This document shows, piece by piece, positions 1 through 5,173 of a stretch of DNA of 5,316 nt. Positions within the stretch are counted from its first letter, which is position 1; each line of letters starts with the position of its first letter. The position numbers were made by a program, and so were the translations under genes. The stretch spans positions 1 through 5,316 of the forward strand of contig JAKZUA010000128.1 of assembly GCA_047516825.1 (NCBI GenBank), given 5' to 3'. Below the pieces are notes generated by a model. That model was not told the origin of the DNA, did no database searches, and saw nothing but the letters and a program-made list of their open reading frames with translations. Source of the DNA: JADFQT01 sp047516825. GTDB taxonomy: Bacteria > Chloroflexota > Dehalococcoidia > Lucifugimonadales > UBA3495.

Positions 1-102
1 GACGGTTCGCCAGAAAGGGACCTTGAGCACCTCTTCATAGCGACCTGCCAACGCGCTTGACAGCTTTGTGGCCTTGCCTTCCGCGAAGCGATTTCCGGCC
101 AA
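1..102 (-). CDS. Possible 5' fragment of an unrecognised gene, cut by the window edge
   Basis: Read on the minus strand, the frame is open from a TAA at 117-115 to the left edge, 38 codons. The only start-like codon is TTG at 102-100, giving a peptide beginning MAGNRFAEGKATKLSS and ending VPFWRTV at the edge. The composition looks protein-like, with mostly G or C in third codon positions. I do not recognise a family. There is no convincing Shine-Dalgarno sequence before the TTG. A competing plus-strand frame is also open, from base 1 to a TGA at 58-60, so strand choice is uncertain. It could be a real gene running left, a decayed fragment, or chance. Confidence 0.2.
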   Translation of the reverse strand, partial: MAGNRFAEGKATKLSSALAGRYEEVLKVPFWRTV

Positions 103-169
103 AAACTGACCAAATTAAGGAAGCGTCGTTGTAATACTAGACGGTGTATCTCCGCCGATAACCTCAGCA

Positions 170-178
170 TGATAAAAT
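170..178 (+). promoter_or_regulatory. Candidate extended -10 promoter for the EVE-domain gene
   Basis: TGATAAAAT matches an extended -10 (TG, one base, then TAAAAT, five of six to consensus). No good -35 lies 16-18 bp upstream, which extended -10 promoters tolerate. Transcription would start near 185 and leave a leader of about 95 nt before the ATG at 279. This is inference from motif match only. Confidence 0.3.
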
Positions 179-234
179 GGTAGAAGATATTGTTTCGAAG
201 CCTTTAGGCTAAGGGATTTTGGATTCGGGACTTG

Positions 235-255
235 GCCAGCGTCCACGTGGCTGGC
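235..255 (+). repeat. Leader hairpin upstream of the EVE gene ribosome site
   Basis: GCCAGC (235-240) and GCTGGC (250-255) are perfect 6-bp inverted arms around a 9-nt loop; the 8-bp palindrome CCACGTGG (243-250) overlaps it. The structure sits 13 nt before the Shine-Dalgarno sequence, so it could influence translation or be a protein site. No known regulator is recognised. Confidence 0.3.
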
Positions 256-278
256 GCAGCCATAGCAAGAGGTGAAGG

Positions 279-884
279 ATGCCCCGCAACTTTTGGATGA
301 TAACCAGCAATGAGGAAAATTTTAAGATTACTCAGGGCTTGCAGTTTGCTTGGCAAGGGCTGAAGTCGCAGCACCGGCGGAAGGTGCAGCGGGTTGAGGT
401 TGGCGACCGGGTGCTTTTTTACGTTACAGGCATCCGCCGCTTCACCGCTACGGCTAGCGTCACCGCTTCCTACGAAGACGATAACGAATCTCCCTGGCAG
501 AAGGAAGGCAACACCGGCTGGCCCTACCGAATAGGCATCAAACCGGAATTCGTCCTGGACGAACCCCAATATATTCAGGCCGGACTCCTGGCCCACCGTT
601 TGGATTACGTGCGGCGCTGGCCCCCGGAAAACTGGTATATGGCCTTCCAGGGCAACCTGCACCTGCTGCCCAAGAACGACTTCTTCATCATAGAAGAGGA
701 AATGAAGAAAATGAGGTTGGGTAGCGAATACCGGTATCAGCCGCCGGCGCCAACCAAGGCCAAGAGCCGGTCCCGCAAGCGGCGCGGCGGAGGTAATCGG
801 GCTGGTCAGGCCAGCGGCGACCCGGCGGCCGTAGCGACGCCGGCCCCAGTGCGGGCGGCTCCGGAGCAAGTGGCCCGGGCCTGA
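279..884 (+). CDS. EVE-domain protein (PUA-like fold) with basic C-terminal tail
   Basis: The 201-residue product starts NFWMITSNEENFKI (residues 4-17), the typical opening strand of EVE domains, and continues with VGDRVLFYVTGIRRFTATA (41-59) and YRIGIKPEF (83-91), the core strands of the family. The EVE domain fills about residues 4-140. EVE belongs to the PUA-like superfamily, whose members bind RNA or modified bases in DNA; the target here is unknown. Residues about 155-201 form a low-complexity extension rich in Pro, Ala, Lys and Arg, with the basic run KAKSRSRKRR (160-169), probably disordered and able to contact nucleic acid (inference). The ATG is chosen because GAGGTG (269-274) lies 4 nt upstream and the domain starts at residue 4. 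The gene stands alone, convergent with queG. No methylase, nuclease or McrB-type partner is nearby, so a restriction role is not supported. No membrane segment or signal peptide is seen. Confidence 0.85.
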   Translation: MPRNFWMITSNEENFKITQGLQFAWQGLKSQHRRKVQRVEVGDRVLFYVTGIRRFTATASVTASYEDDNESPWQKEGNTGWPYRIGIKPEFVLDEPQYIQAGLLAHRLDYVRRWPPENWYMAFQGNLHLLPKNDFFIIEEEMKKMRLGSEYRYQPPAPTKAKSRSRKRRGGGNRAGQASGDPAAVATPAPVRAAPEQVARA

Positions 885-1241
885 GTCCCCTCTGGCCGAC
901 GAGTCTTTGACCCGCCGCCTGGAGACGGGGGCAGGCATTTCGTCAATAATAGGGGGATCAGATGGAAATCCCTAAACCAAAGCCGAAGTAGAATCTACAT
1001 CGACACCGGTTTGGGCAGCGCTGCTAACCCCGTCCTTCCGGCGAACGCCGGAATCCAGGGAACAGTTCAGAATGTACTTTCTTGGACCCCGGCTTAAGCC
1101 GGTGGGACGAAGGATTTGGCTCTTTCAGGTTGCGCAAACGGACCCAATGCGGATTGCCGAAGCAGTCTCAGTGGTTTGGCTTAATGTAGTTTTCACCTTG
1201 GTACCAGTTTAGTTCGGGAGGGGCTAGCCGGGTTCTAGTGC
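885..1241. other. Convergent intergenic region between the EVE gene and queG
   Basis: No credible gene is seen in these 357 bases. Directly after the EVE stop there is only a weak hairpin, GCCTG (917-921) with CAGGC (932-936) followed by ATTT, a poor terminator candidate. A 9-codon ORF (962-991, MEIPKPKPK) follows an AGGGGGA purine run but is too short to call. The main content is the two-part palindromic repeat at 1031-1109. The part from 1110 to 1230 has no recognisable feature. Confidence 0.6.
1031..1109. repeat. Two-hairpin palindromic dispersed repeat (PANAGIQ type)
   Basis: The outer ends CGTCC (1031-1035) and GGACG (1105-1109) are inverted copies. Inside are two hairpins: TTCCGGCG AA CGCCGGAA (1036-1053) and the perfect 14-nt palindrome CCGGCTTAAGCCGG (1089-1102). 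TCCA (1054-1057) pairs with TGGA (1083-1086), so the whole unit can fold as a cruciform. One frame across the left half (1038-1058) reads PANAGIQ, the familiar translation of this dispersed palindrome class in many bacterial genomes. It probably spread as a non-autonomous element, and here may also stop transcription from both converging genes. That it is multicopy in this genome is inferred, since only one copy is in the window. Confidence 0.7.
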
Positions 1242-1248
1242 TTAGAAC
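1232..1248 (-). repeat. Small inverted repeat spanning the queG stop codon
   Basis: GTTCTA (1232-1237) and TAGAAC (1243-1248) are perfect arms around a 5-nt loop, and the queG stop (1244-1242) lies inside. On the minus strand no T-run follows, so it is not a standard intrinsic terminator. It may only protect the 3' end, or be chance. Confidence 0.25.
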
Positions 1249-2408
1249 TCGGACAGCGCAGCATTAATTTCTTCCGCAACCGCTTCGTCCCGCTCCACCG
1301 CTCTGGCCCGTAGCAACGCCCGGCGGGCTGCCTCGCCGCCAATTTGCCCCAACGCCCAGGCGGCATGGCCCCGAACCAGGGCTCCTTCCTGGTGCAGGGA
1401 CTGGGACAGCGCCGGGACCGCCGAGGGCTCGCGGCGGTTTCCCAGGGCGACGCAGGCATTTCGCTTTAATCCCACTAGTTTGGCGCGCATGATGGGAGTG
1501 CCAGCGAACCTTTCGCGAAATCCCTCTTCCGTAAGGGACAGCAACTCCAGCAGGTCCAACGTAGCCAGTTCGCCTCTTTGAAAAGCCGGCTCCGTAGCGG
1601 GGGCGGCTTTGCGGTTGACCGGGCACACAACCTGGCAAATGTCGCACCCAAAAATCCAGTCCAACATCAGGGGGCGAAGCTCCCGGGGGATGGCGCCCCG
1701 GTTTTCGATGGTTTGGAAGGATATGCACCTGGTGTTGTCCAGCACGTAGGGGCCAATGATGGCCCCGGTGGGACAGGCTTCAATGCATTGGACGCAGCTG
1801 CCGCAGCTTTTTTGCAGGGGCGGATCCGGCTCCAGTTCCAGGTCGGTGATTATTTGGCCCAAGAATATCCAGGAGCCCAGGCCGGGGCTAAGAATGTTGG
1901 TGTTCTTGCCAAACCAGCCCAGTCCGGAACGGCTGGCTGCCGCCCGATCCAGCATGGGCCCGTCATCCACGTACCAGCGAGCGGCCAGATTAGTTTCCAG
2001 GCGATGGGATAACTCCTCCACCAGCCCGCGCATCCGCTGCTTCATAACCCGGTGGTAGTCCCTTCCCTGGGCGTAGCTGGCAACTTGGCCGGTGAGCTGC
2101 TGGTTATTAGATGTGGGGGCTTGAGGGCGATGGTAGTTGAGCCCCAGGCAAATGATGGAACGAGCCCCGGGGAGCAGCTCCTGGGGGTTGGTTCCCCGTT
2201 TGACCCGGGCCGGCGTGTACCAGGGCAAACCGTCCAACAGACCGTCTTGGATACGCTCCAGCGCGACTTCCCGATCGGCAACGAATTCTTCGGCTGAAGT
2301 CACGCGGACCAGGTCAAAGCCCAGGCCGGTGGCGATATCCTTGATCGTTGTTTTTATTGCTGTTTTGGTGTCGGAAGTAGGTAATGCGGCGATCTTGAGG
2401 GAGTTCAT
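1242..2408 (-). CDS. queG: Epoxyqueuosine reductase QueG
   Basis: QueG performs the last step of queuosine synthesis: cobalamin-dependent reduction of epoxyqueuosine to queuosine at the wobble base of tRNAs for Asp, Asn, His and Tyr, in the cytoplasm. The 388-residue product has the family's order. The N-terminal cobalamin-binding region carries SYAQGRDYHR (111-120) and WYVDDGPMLDRAAASRSGLG (145-164), where D148 aligns with the proposed catalytic Asp. A ferredoxin-like domain follows with Cys 202, 205, 208, 212 (CGSCVQCIEACP) and Cys 228, 255, 258, 262 (GCDICQVVCPVN), enough for two 4Fe-4S clusters. A HEAT-like C-terminus lies at about 306-388 (RNACVALGNR, RGHAAWALGQIG). Length is normal. The ATG follows a weak GAGAAG site; there is no other start before the conserved region, although the first ~20 residues are not conserved. 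It lies 30 nt after the dUTPase-like gene, so the two are probably cotranscribed. No other queuosine genes are in view. Confidence 0.95.
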   Translation of the reverse strand: MNSLKIAALPTSDTKTAIKTTIKDIATGLGFDLVRVTSAEEFVADREVALERIQDGLLDGLPWYTPARVKRGTNPQELLPGARSIICLGLNYHRPQAPTSNNQQLTGQVASYAQGRDYHRVMKQRMRGLVEELSHRLETNLAARWYVDDGPMLDRAAASRSGLGWFGKNTNILSPGLGSWIFLGQIITDLELEPDPPLQKSCGSCVQCIEACPTGAIIGPYVLDNTRCISFQTIENRGAIPRELRPLMLDWIFGCDICQVVCPVNRKAAPATEPAFQRGELATLDLLELLSLTEEGFRERFAGTPIMRAKLVGLKRNACVALGNRREPSAVPALSQSLHQEGALVRGHAAWALGQIGGEAARRALLRARAVERDEAVAEEINAALSEF

Positions 2409-2438
2409 GTCTTCTCGATGTGATGTCCGAGAATAATC

Positions 2439-2957
2439 TTAACCCGGCTCTTGGAGATTTTCCTCCAGAAATCGTCCCTGGTAGCCTTGATTCAAGGGAT
2501 GCTCCAGCCGAAAGAATACCAGTTGCAGCAGCCTGGCGTCTTTTTGCACCTGGTACCCCTCTGGATTATAGACGCTCAACAGAGCTTGGGAGCGACCCTG
2601 GTACCCGGCGTCCCAAACCGCGGTGTGGATGCTGACCCCGCTACGCAGTAGGCTGGAGCGGGGGCGGCCCAGAGCCATCAAATCCAGGGGAAGATTGACC
2701 ACCTCTTTGAAGGTGATCAGGTAGGAACCGGTGGCCAGGTGCAGCCATCCCGTTCGGTCGAATTCCAAGGGCTGGGTATCGCTCAGCCTTCGCTGGTCCG
2801 GACCGTTTCCCATGTAACCGGCTGAGGTCAGCCGAGACACCTGGCGAAGGGTCAGGTCGAACCCGTTGGGCTGGAGTTGCTGGTCCAAAGAGGGAAAGCC
2901 GACCAGGAGAGGCGGCGAATTCTGGATCAGGTGAAGTAGGGAGCCCCGATCCAGCAT
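2439..2957 (-). CDS. dUTPase / dCTP-deaminase superfamily nucleotide hydrolase
   Basis: The 172-residue product has the trimeric dUTPase/Dcd motifs in order: QPNGFDLTL (29-37, motif 1), GRPRSSLLRSG (97-107, motif 2, phosphate contacts), AVWDAGYQG (113-121, motif 3) and KDARLLQLVFF (139-149, motif 4). In motif 3, D116 and Y119 align with the water-activating Asp and base-stacking Tyr of dUTPase. The catalytic Glu of dCTP deaminase (TLEL after the motif) is not seen; this stretch reads ALLSVYN. The glycine-rich motif 5 of classical Dut is also absent, and the C-terminus has YQGR (159-162), like the KYQGQ of deaminases. Removal of dUTP (dUTP to dUMP plus PPi) is the likeliest role, keeping uracil out of DNA; deamination is less likely. 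I start at the ATG at 2957-2955 rather than a TTG 24 nt upstream, because AGGAG sits 7 nt before the ATG. It is first in a probable operon with queG. Confidence 0.75.
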   Translation of the reverse strand: MLDRGSLLHLIQNSPPLLVGFPSLDQQLQPNGFDLTLRQVSRLTSAGYMGNGPDQRRLSDTQPLEFDRTGWLHLATGSYLITFKEVVNLPLDLMALGRPRSSLLRSGVSIHTAVWDAGYQGRSQALLSVYNPEGYQVQKDARLLQLVFFRLEHPLNQGYQGRFLEENLQEPG

Positions 2958-2961
2958 TCGT

Positions 2962-2969
2962 CCTCTCCT
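2962..2969 (-). promoter_or_regulatory. Ribosome binding site that fixes the dUTPase start
   Basis: On the minus strand AGGAGAGG lies just before ACGA-ATG. The AGGAG part is 7 nt from the ATG at 2957. The in-frame TTG at 2981-2979 would place this site inside the coding region and has no comparable sequence in front of it. Confidence 0.65.
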
Positions 2970-3020
2970 GCGTCCTTTCAAGGCGCTTCGCTTATCCCAG
3001 GCCGCAACTATTGAGTCCTG

Positions 3021-3082
3021 GCTCAGAATGTCACCCCGGGCCCTTCGGCGTTGCTCAGGATAAACTCCGCGAGGGGTCTAAA
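3021..3082. repeat. Imperfect palindromic dispersed repeat (GTCACCC type)
   Basis: The stretch runs from GCTCAGAATGTCACCCC through CCCTTCGGCGTTGCTCAGG to CTCCGCGAGGGGTCT. ACCCC near the left pairs with GGGGT at the right, and GCTCAGAAT / GCTCAGGAT occur as a direct pair (3021 and 3053). It resembles the 'TGTCACCCTGAGCG...GAAGGGTCT' noncoding repeats spread in many bacterial genomes. Assignment rests on memory of that class; no second copy is in the window. Confidence 0.5.
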
Positions 3083-3160
3083 GTGCTTGGGAACGTGCTC
3101 CTAGCGCCATTGGCTATGGTGTATCTGCAGTGCTGACGCTTAGGGTTTTATGGGCCTAGG

Positions 3161-3203
3161 TTTTTGGATTCCTCGGTCCCTTCGCTCCTTCGGAATGACA
3201 TGG
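3161..3203. repeat. Palindromic dispersed repeat (TTCGGAATGAC type)
   Basis: GGATTCCTCGG...CCTTCGCTCCTTCGGAATGACATGG has inverted ends ATTCC (3168-3172) and GGAAT (3192-3196). Read on the other strand it is TGTCATTCCGAAGGAGCGAAGG..., a widespread intergenic repeat type. It is distinct from the repeats at 1031-1109 and 3021-3082, although it shares the style of a GTCATTCC end. Confidence 0.55.
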
Positions 3204-3220
3204 GTGGTTTTGAGATATCC

Positions 3221-3267
3221 AAAGCCCCCTATATCCCCCTTTTTCAAAGGGGGATATAGGGGGCTTT
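3221..3267 (-). terminator. Perfect 22-bp hairpin after groEL; probable terminator of repeat origin
   Basis: The left arm 3221-3242 and right arm 3246-3267 are exact inverted copies with a TTC loop. Each arm holds a run of five C or G on either side of TATAT/ATATA. It begins 11 nt after the groEL stop codon, so it should end or protect the groEL transcript and insulate the downstream operon. Only three T follow the stem on either strand, so it is not a textbook intrinsic terminator. The 'CCCCCTATATCCCCCTTT' core is like a common mobile-type palindrome, which suggests an inserted element now acting as a terminator (inference). Confidence 0.6.
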
Positions 3268-3278
3268 CCAGGTGGGAA

Positions 3279-4904
3279 TTAGTCGTGCATGAAGTCCTGA
3301 ATGTCGGCGGGCAGAGGCACGTGTTTTGGAATCTCGGTCACCACGGCATCGGTGGTCAGCATCATTCCCGCGATGCTACCCGCGTTTTGCAGCGCCGACC
3401 GAACCACTTTGGCGGGGTCAATAATGCCCCGTTCCATCATGTTGGTGTACTCGCCAGCCTCCGCGTCGAAACCAAAGTCTCCCTCTCCCTCGCGCACGTG
3501 GTCCAACACCACCTCTCCCCGATGCCCGGAGTTTTCAGCGATAAGGGTTAGGGGCGCGCTCAGAGCCTCCCTTACCAGCCGGGCTCCCAGGGCCACCTCA
3601 CCGGACAGATTGTTTTCCAAGTCCCGCAATATCCCTTCCGTCCGAACCAGGGTAACTCCGCCGCCCGGAACGATCCCCTCCTCAACTGCCGCGCGGGTTG
3701 CCGATAAGGCGTCCTCCGCCCGGGACTTGCGCTCGTTCAACTCGGGCTCGGTGGCGGCGCCCACCTTGATCACGGCCACTCCTCCGGCCAGAGAGGCGAG
3801 ACGCTCTTGCAGCTTCTCCCGGTCATATTCCGAGGTGGTGTCTTCTATTTGCACCCGAAGCTGCTCAATGCGGCCCTGCATCGCATCCTCTGGGCCGCGA
3901 CCTTCAACGATAGTGGTTTCGTCCTTCAGCGCCAGCACCCGGCGGGCGGATCCCAAGTGGGAAATTTCCACCGAATCCAACGCCAGGCCGGTATCGCCGC
4001 TGATCACCGTGCCGCCGGTCATAATGGCCATGTCCTCCAGGAGCGCCTTGCGGCGGTCCCCGAAGCCCGGCGCCTTAATGGCCACACAGTCGAGCATGCC
4101 CCGAATCTTGTTTACCACCAGGGTTGCCAAGGCCTCCCCATCTACGTCCTCGGCGATTACCACTAGGGGACGGCGACCAGCCTGAGCGACCTTTTCCAGA
4201 GTCGGGACGATGTCGTTGGTCGTGCTTAGCTTTCGATCGGTGATCAAAAACAGGGGTTCTTCCAGGCTTACCTCCATGCGGTCGGGATCGGTGACGAAGT
4301 GAGGTGAGAGGTAGCCCCGGTCCAGGCGCATGCCCTCCACTATGTCGATTTCGTCGGTCAGGGTCTTGGACTCCTCGACGGTGATGACGCCTTCCCGTCC
4401 CACTTTATCCATGGCTTCCGCAATCATCTCGGCCATGGCTTCCTCGTGAGCGGACAGGGCGGCTACCCGGCGCACCTGCTCCTGGTCCTGCACCGAGATG
4501 GACATCCGGGCTATCTCCTCAATGACGGCATCCACGGCCTTGTTGATTCCGGTTTTGAGGGATAGCCCGTTGGCGCCCGCCGCGATGTTCTTGAATCCGC
4601 CCCGGACTATTGACTGGGTGAGCACCACAGAGGTTGTAGTGCCGTCTCCCACCACGTCGTTGGTCTTGGCCGCCGCCTCTTTCACCAGCTGGGCGCCCAT
4701 GTTCTCATAGGCGTCGGGCAGTTCCACCTCTTTGGCGATGGTAACGCCGTCGCTGCACACCACCGGCAAAGCCCAAACCCGGGAGAGCAGCACGTTGCGC
4801 CCGCTGGGGCCGAGAGTGACCCCTACCAAGCGCCCCAGCTTGTCCACGCCTCGCATCAAGCTGGTACGGGCTTCTTCATCGAATAACAGTTGCTTCTCGG
4901 CCAT
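3279..4904 (-). CDS. groEL: Chaperonin GroEL (Hsp60), lacking the GGM tail
   Basis: GroEL forms two seven-membered rings that fold proteins in the cytoplasm using ATP, normally with GroES. The 541-residue product aligns with the family end to end. Nucleotide-site residues keep E. coli numbering: LGPSGRN (31-37), D52, GDGTTT with D87 (86-91), D398 in RAEDALSATR, and GGG at 414-416. The apical domain retains RGYLSPHF (196-203), KAPGFGDRRKA (277-287) and L259, V263, V264. Oddities: the usual segment around F44 reads RVWALPVVCSDG (42-53), with Trp at 44; the substrate-site Tyr (E. coli 203) is His 202; and the chain ends KHVPLPADIQDFMHD with no Gly-Gly-Met repeat. The ATG has AAGGAG 6 nt upstream. 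No groES lies directly upstream, so this looks like a lone, possibly secondary, groEL copy. It has its own promoter and a hairpin just after the stop codon. Confidence 0.97.
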   Translation of the reverse strand: MAEKQLLFDEEARTSLMRGVDKLGRLVGVTLGPSGRNVLLSRVWALPVVCSDGVTIAKEVELPDAYENMGAQLVKEAAAKTNDVVGDGTTTSVVLTQSIVRGGFKNIAAGANGLSLKTGINKAVDAVIEEIARMSISVQDQEQVRRVAALSAHEEAMAEMIAEAMDKVGREGVITVEESKTLTDEIDIVEGMRLDRGYLSPHFVTDPDRMEVSLEEPLFLITDRKLSTTNDIVPTLEKVAQAGRRPLVVIAEDVDGEALATLVVNKIRGMLDCVAIKAPGFGDRRKALLEDMAIMTGGTVISGDTGLALDSVEISHLGSARRVLALKDETTIVEGRGPEDAMQGRIEQLRVQIEDTTSEYDREKLQERLASLAGGVAVIKVGAATEPELNERKSRAEDALSATRAAVEEGIVPGGGVTLVRTEGILRDLENNLSGEVALGARLVREALSAPLTLIAENSGHRGEVVLDHVREGEGDFGFDAEAGEYTNMMERGIIDPAKVVRSALQNAGSIAGMMLTTDAVVTEIPKHVPLPADIQDFMHD

Positions 4905-4921
4905 TCCTATCTCCTTGCGGA

Positions 4922-4943
4922 CGAAATATTAATGGCTATTTCG
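4922..4943 (-). promoter_or_regulatory. Candidate operator in the groEL leader, not CIRCE
   Basis: CGAAATA (4922-4928) and TATTTCG (4937-4943) are perfect inverted arms around 8 nt, placed just upstream of the groEL Shine-Dalgarno sequence, where CIRCE sits in many groE operons. The sequence is neither CIRCE (TTAGCACTC-N9-GAGTGCTAA) nor HAIR (CTTGAGT-N7-ACTCAAG). A similar half-site, TATTTTTCG (4949-4957), and the 10-nt palindrome CGGTATACCG (4956-4965) lie beside it. Confidence 0.4.
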
Positions 4944-4999
4944 CCTCGTATTTTTCGGTATACCGGGTTGCTAATCGGGGAGGTAACTCCGCCTATACA

Positions 5000-5028
5000 A
5001 ATATGGGGTAGGCAGAGGTGATTGTCAA
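5000..5028 (-). promoter_or_regulatory. Sigma70-type promoter for groEL
   Basis: On the minus strand TTGACA (5028-5023) is a perfect -35. A 17-bp spacer leads to CATATT (5005-5000), four of six to the -10 consensus. Transcription would start near 4993, giving a leader of about 90 nt that contains the palindromes at 4922-4965. It is the best promoter match in the window. Confidence 0.6.
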
Positions 5029-5057
5029 CCGGATGAGTCCCTACAGGGAGGTCGCCC

Positions 5058-5138
5058 ATGCGTGGTGAGCTCGTCGAGTCACGAACCGATTTGCTCGCAG
5101 ATATGGGCGCTGCCTGGGTTGGCTTCACTGAACCTTGA
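5058..5138 (+). CDS. 26-codon ORF with a good ribosome site; possible truncated gene
   Basis: ATG at 5058 follows GGGAGG (5046-5051) with a 6-nt gap and opens a frame beginning MRGELVESRTDLLADMG and ending WVGFTEP before TGA at 5136. The composition looks like the N-terminus of a normal soluble protein, but I do not recognise a family. It is divergent from groEL and stops about 35 nt before the probable left end of the insertion sequence. It may be the start of a gene broken by a frameshift and insertion, a real small protein, or chance. Confidence 0.3.
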   Translation: MRGELVESRTDLLADMGAAWVGFTEP

Positions 5139-5173
5139 CGAAGACTTCAAACTTGTAAGATCCAAATCCCCCT

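Noticed and set aside
57..62. Perfect TTGACA as a -35 box
   Set aside because: The bases 16-18 nt downstream (around 79-85) are GC-rich with no -10 match.
204..938. Minus-strand open frame of 244 codons opposite the EVE gene
   Set aside because: The plus strand encodes clear EVE motifs with a proper ribosome site; the opposite frame has none and is a shadow.
962..991. Tiny ORF MEIPKPKPK after an AGGGGGA purine run
   Set aside because: Nine codons only, with no homology that I recognise and a repeat following at once. Chance is the simplest explanation.
1038..1093. Open frame reading PVLPANAGIQG as a coding remnant
   Set aside because: This peptide is the usual conceptual translation of a noncoding palindromic repeat.
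3301..4185. Long plus-strand open frame of 294 codons inside groEL
   Set aside because: It is a Ser/Arg/Pro-rich shadow of the groEL reading frame in GC-rich DNA, with no family motifs; groEL on the other strand is certain.
4966..4974. GGTTGCTAA resembling the right half of CIRCE (GAGTGCTAA)
   Set aside because: Seven of nine positions match, but nothing like TTAGCACTC lies 9 nt to its left, so there is no inverted partner.
5053..5109. Inverted pair CGCCCAT / ATGGGCG as an operator or hairpin
   Set aside because: Arms are only 7 bp and 43 nt apart in GC-rich DNA, which is easily chance.
5041..5135. Possible tRNA on the minus strand (GGTTCGTGACTC followed by GAGCTCACCA)
   Set aside because: The T-arm does not pair and no matching 5' acceptor strand is present upstream.
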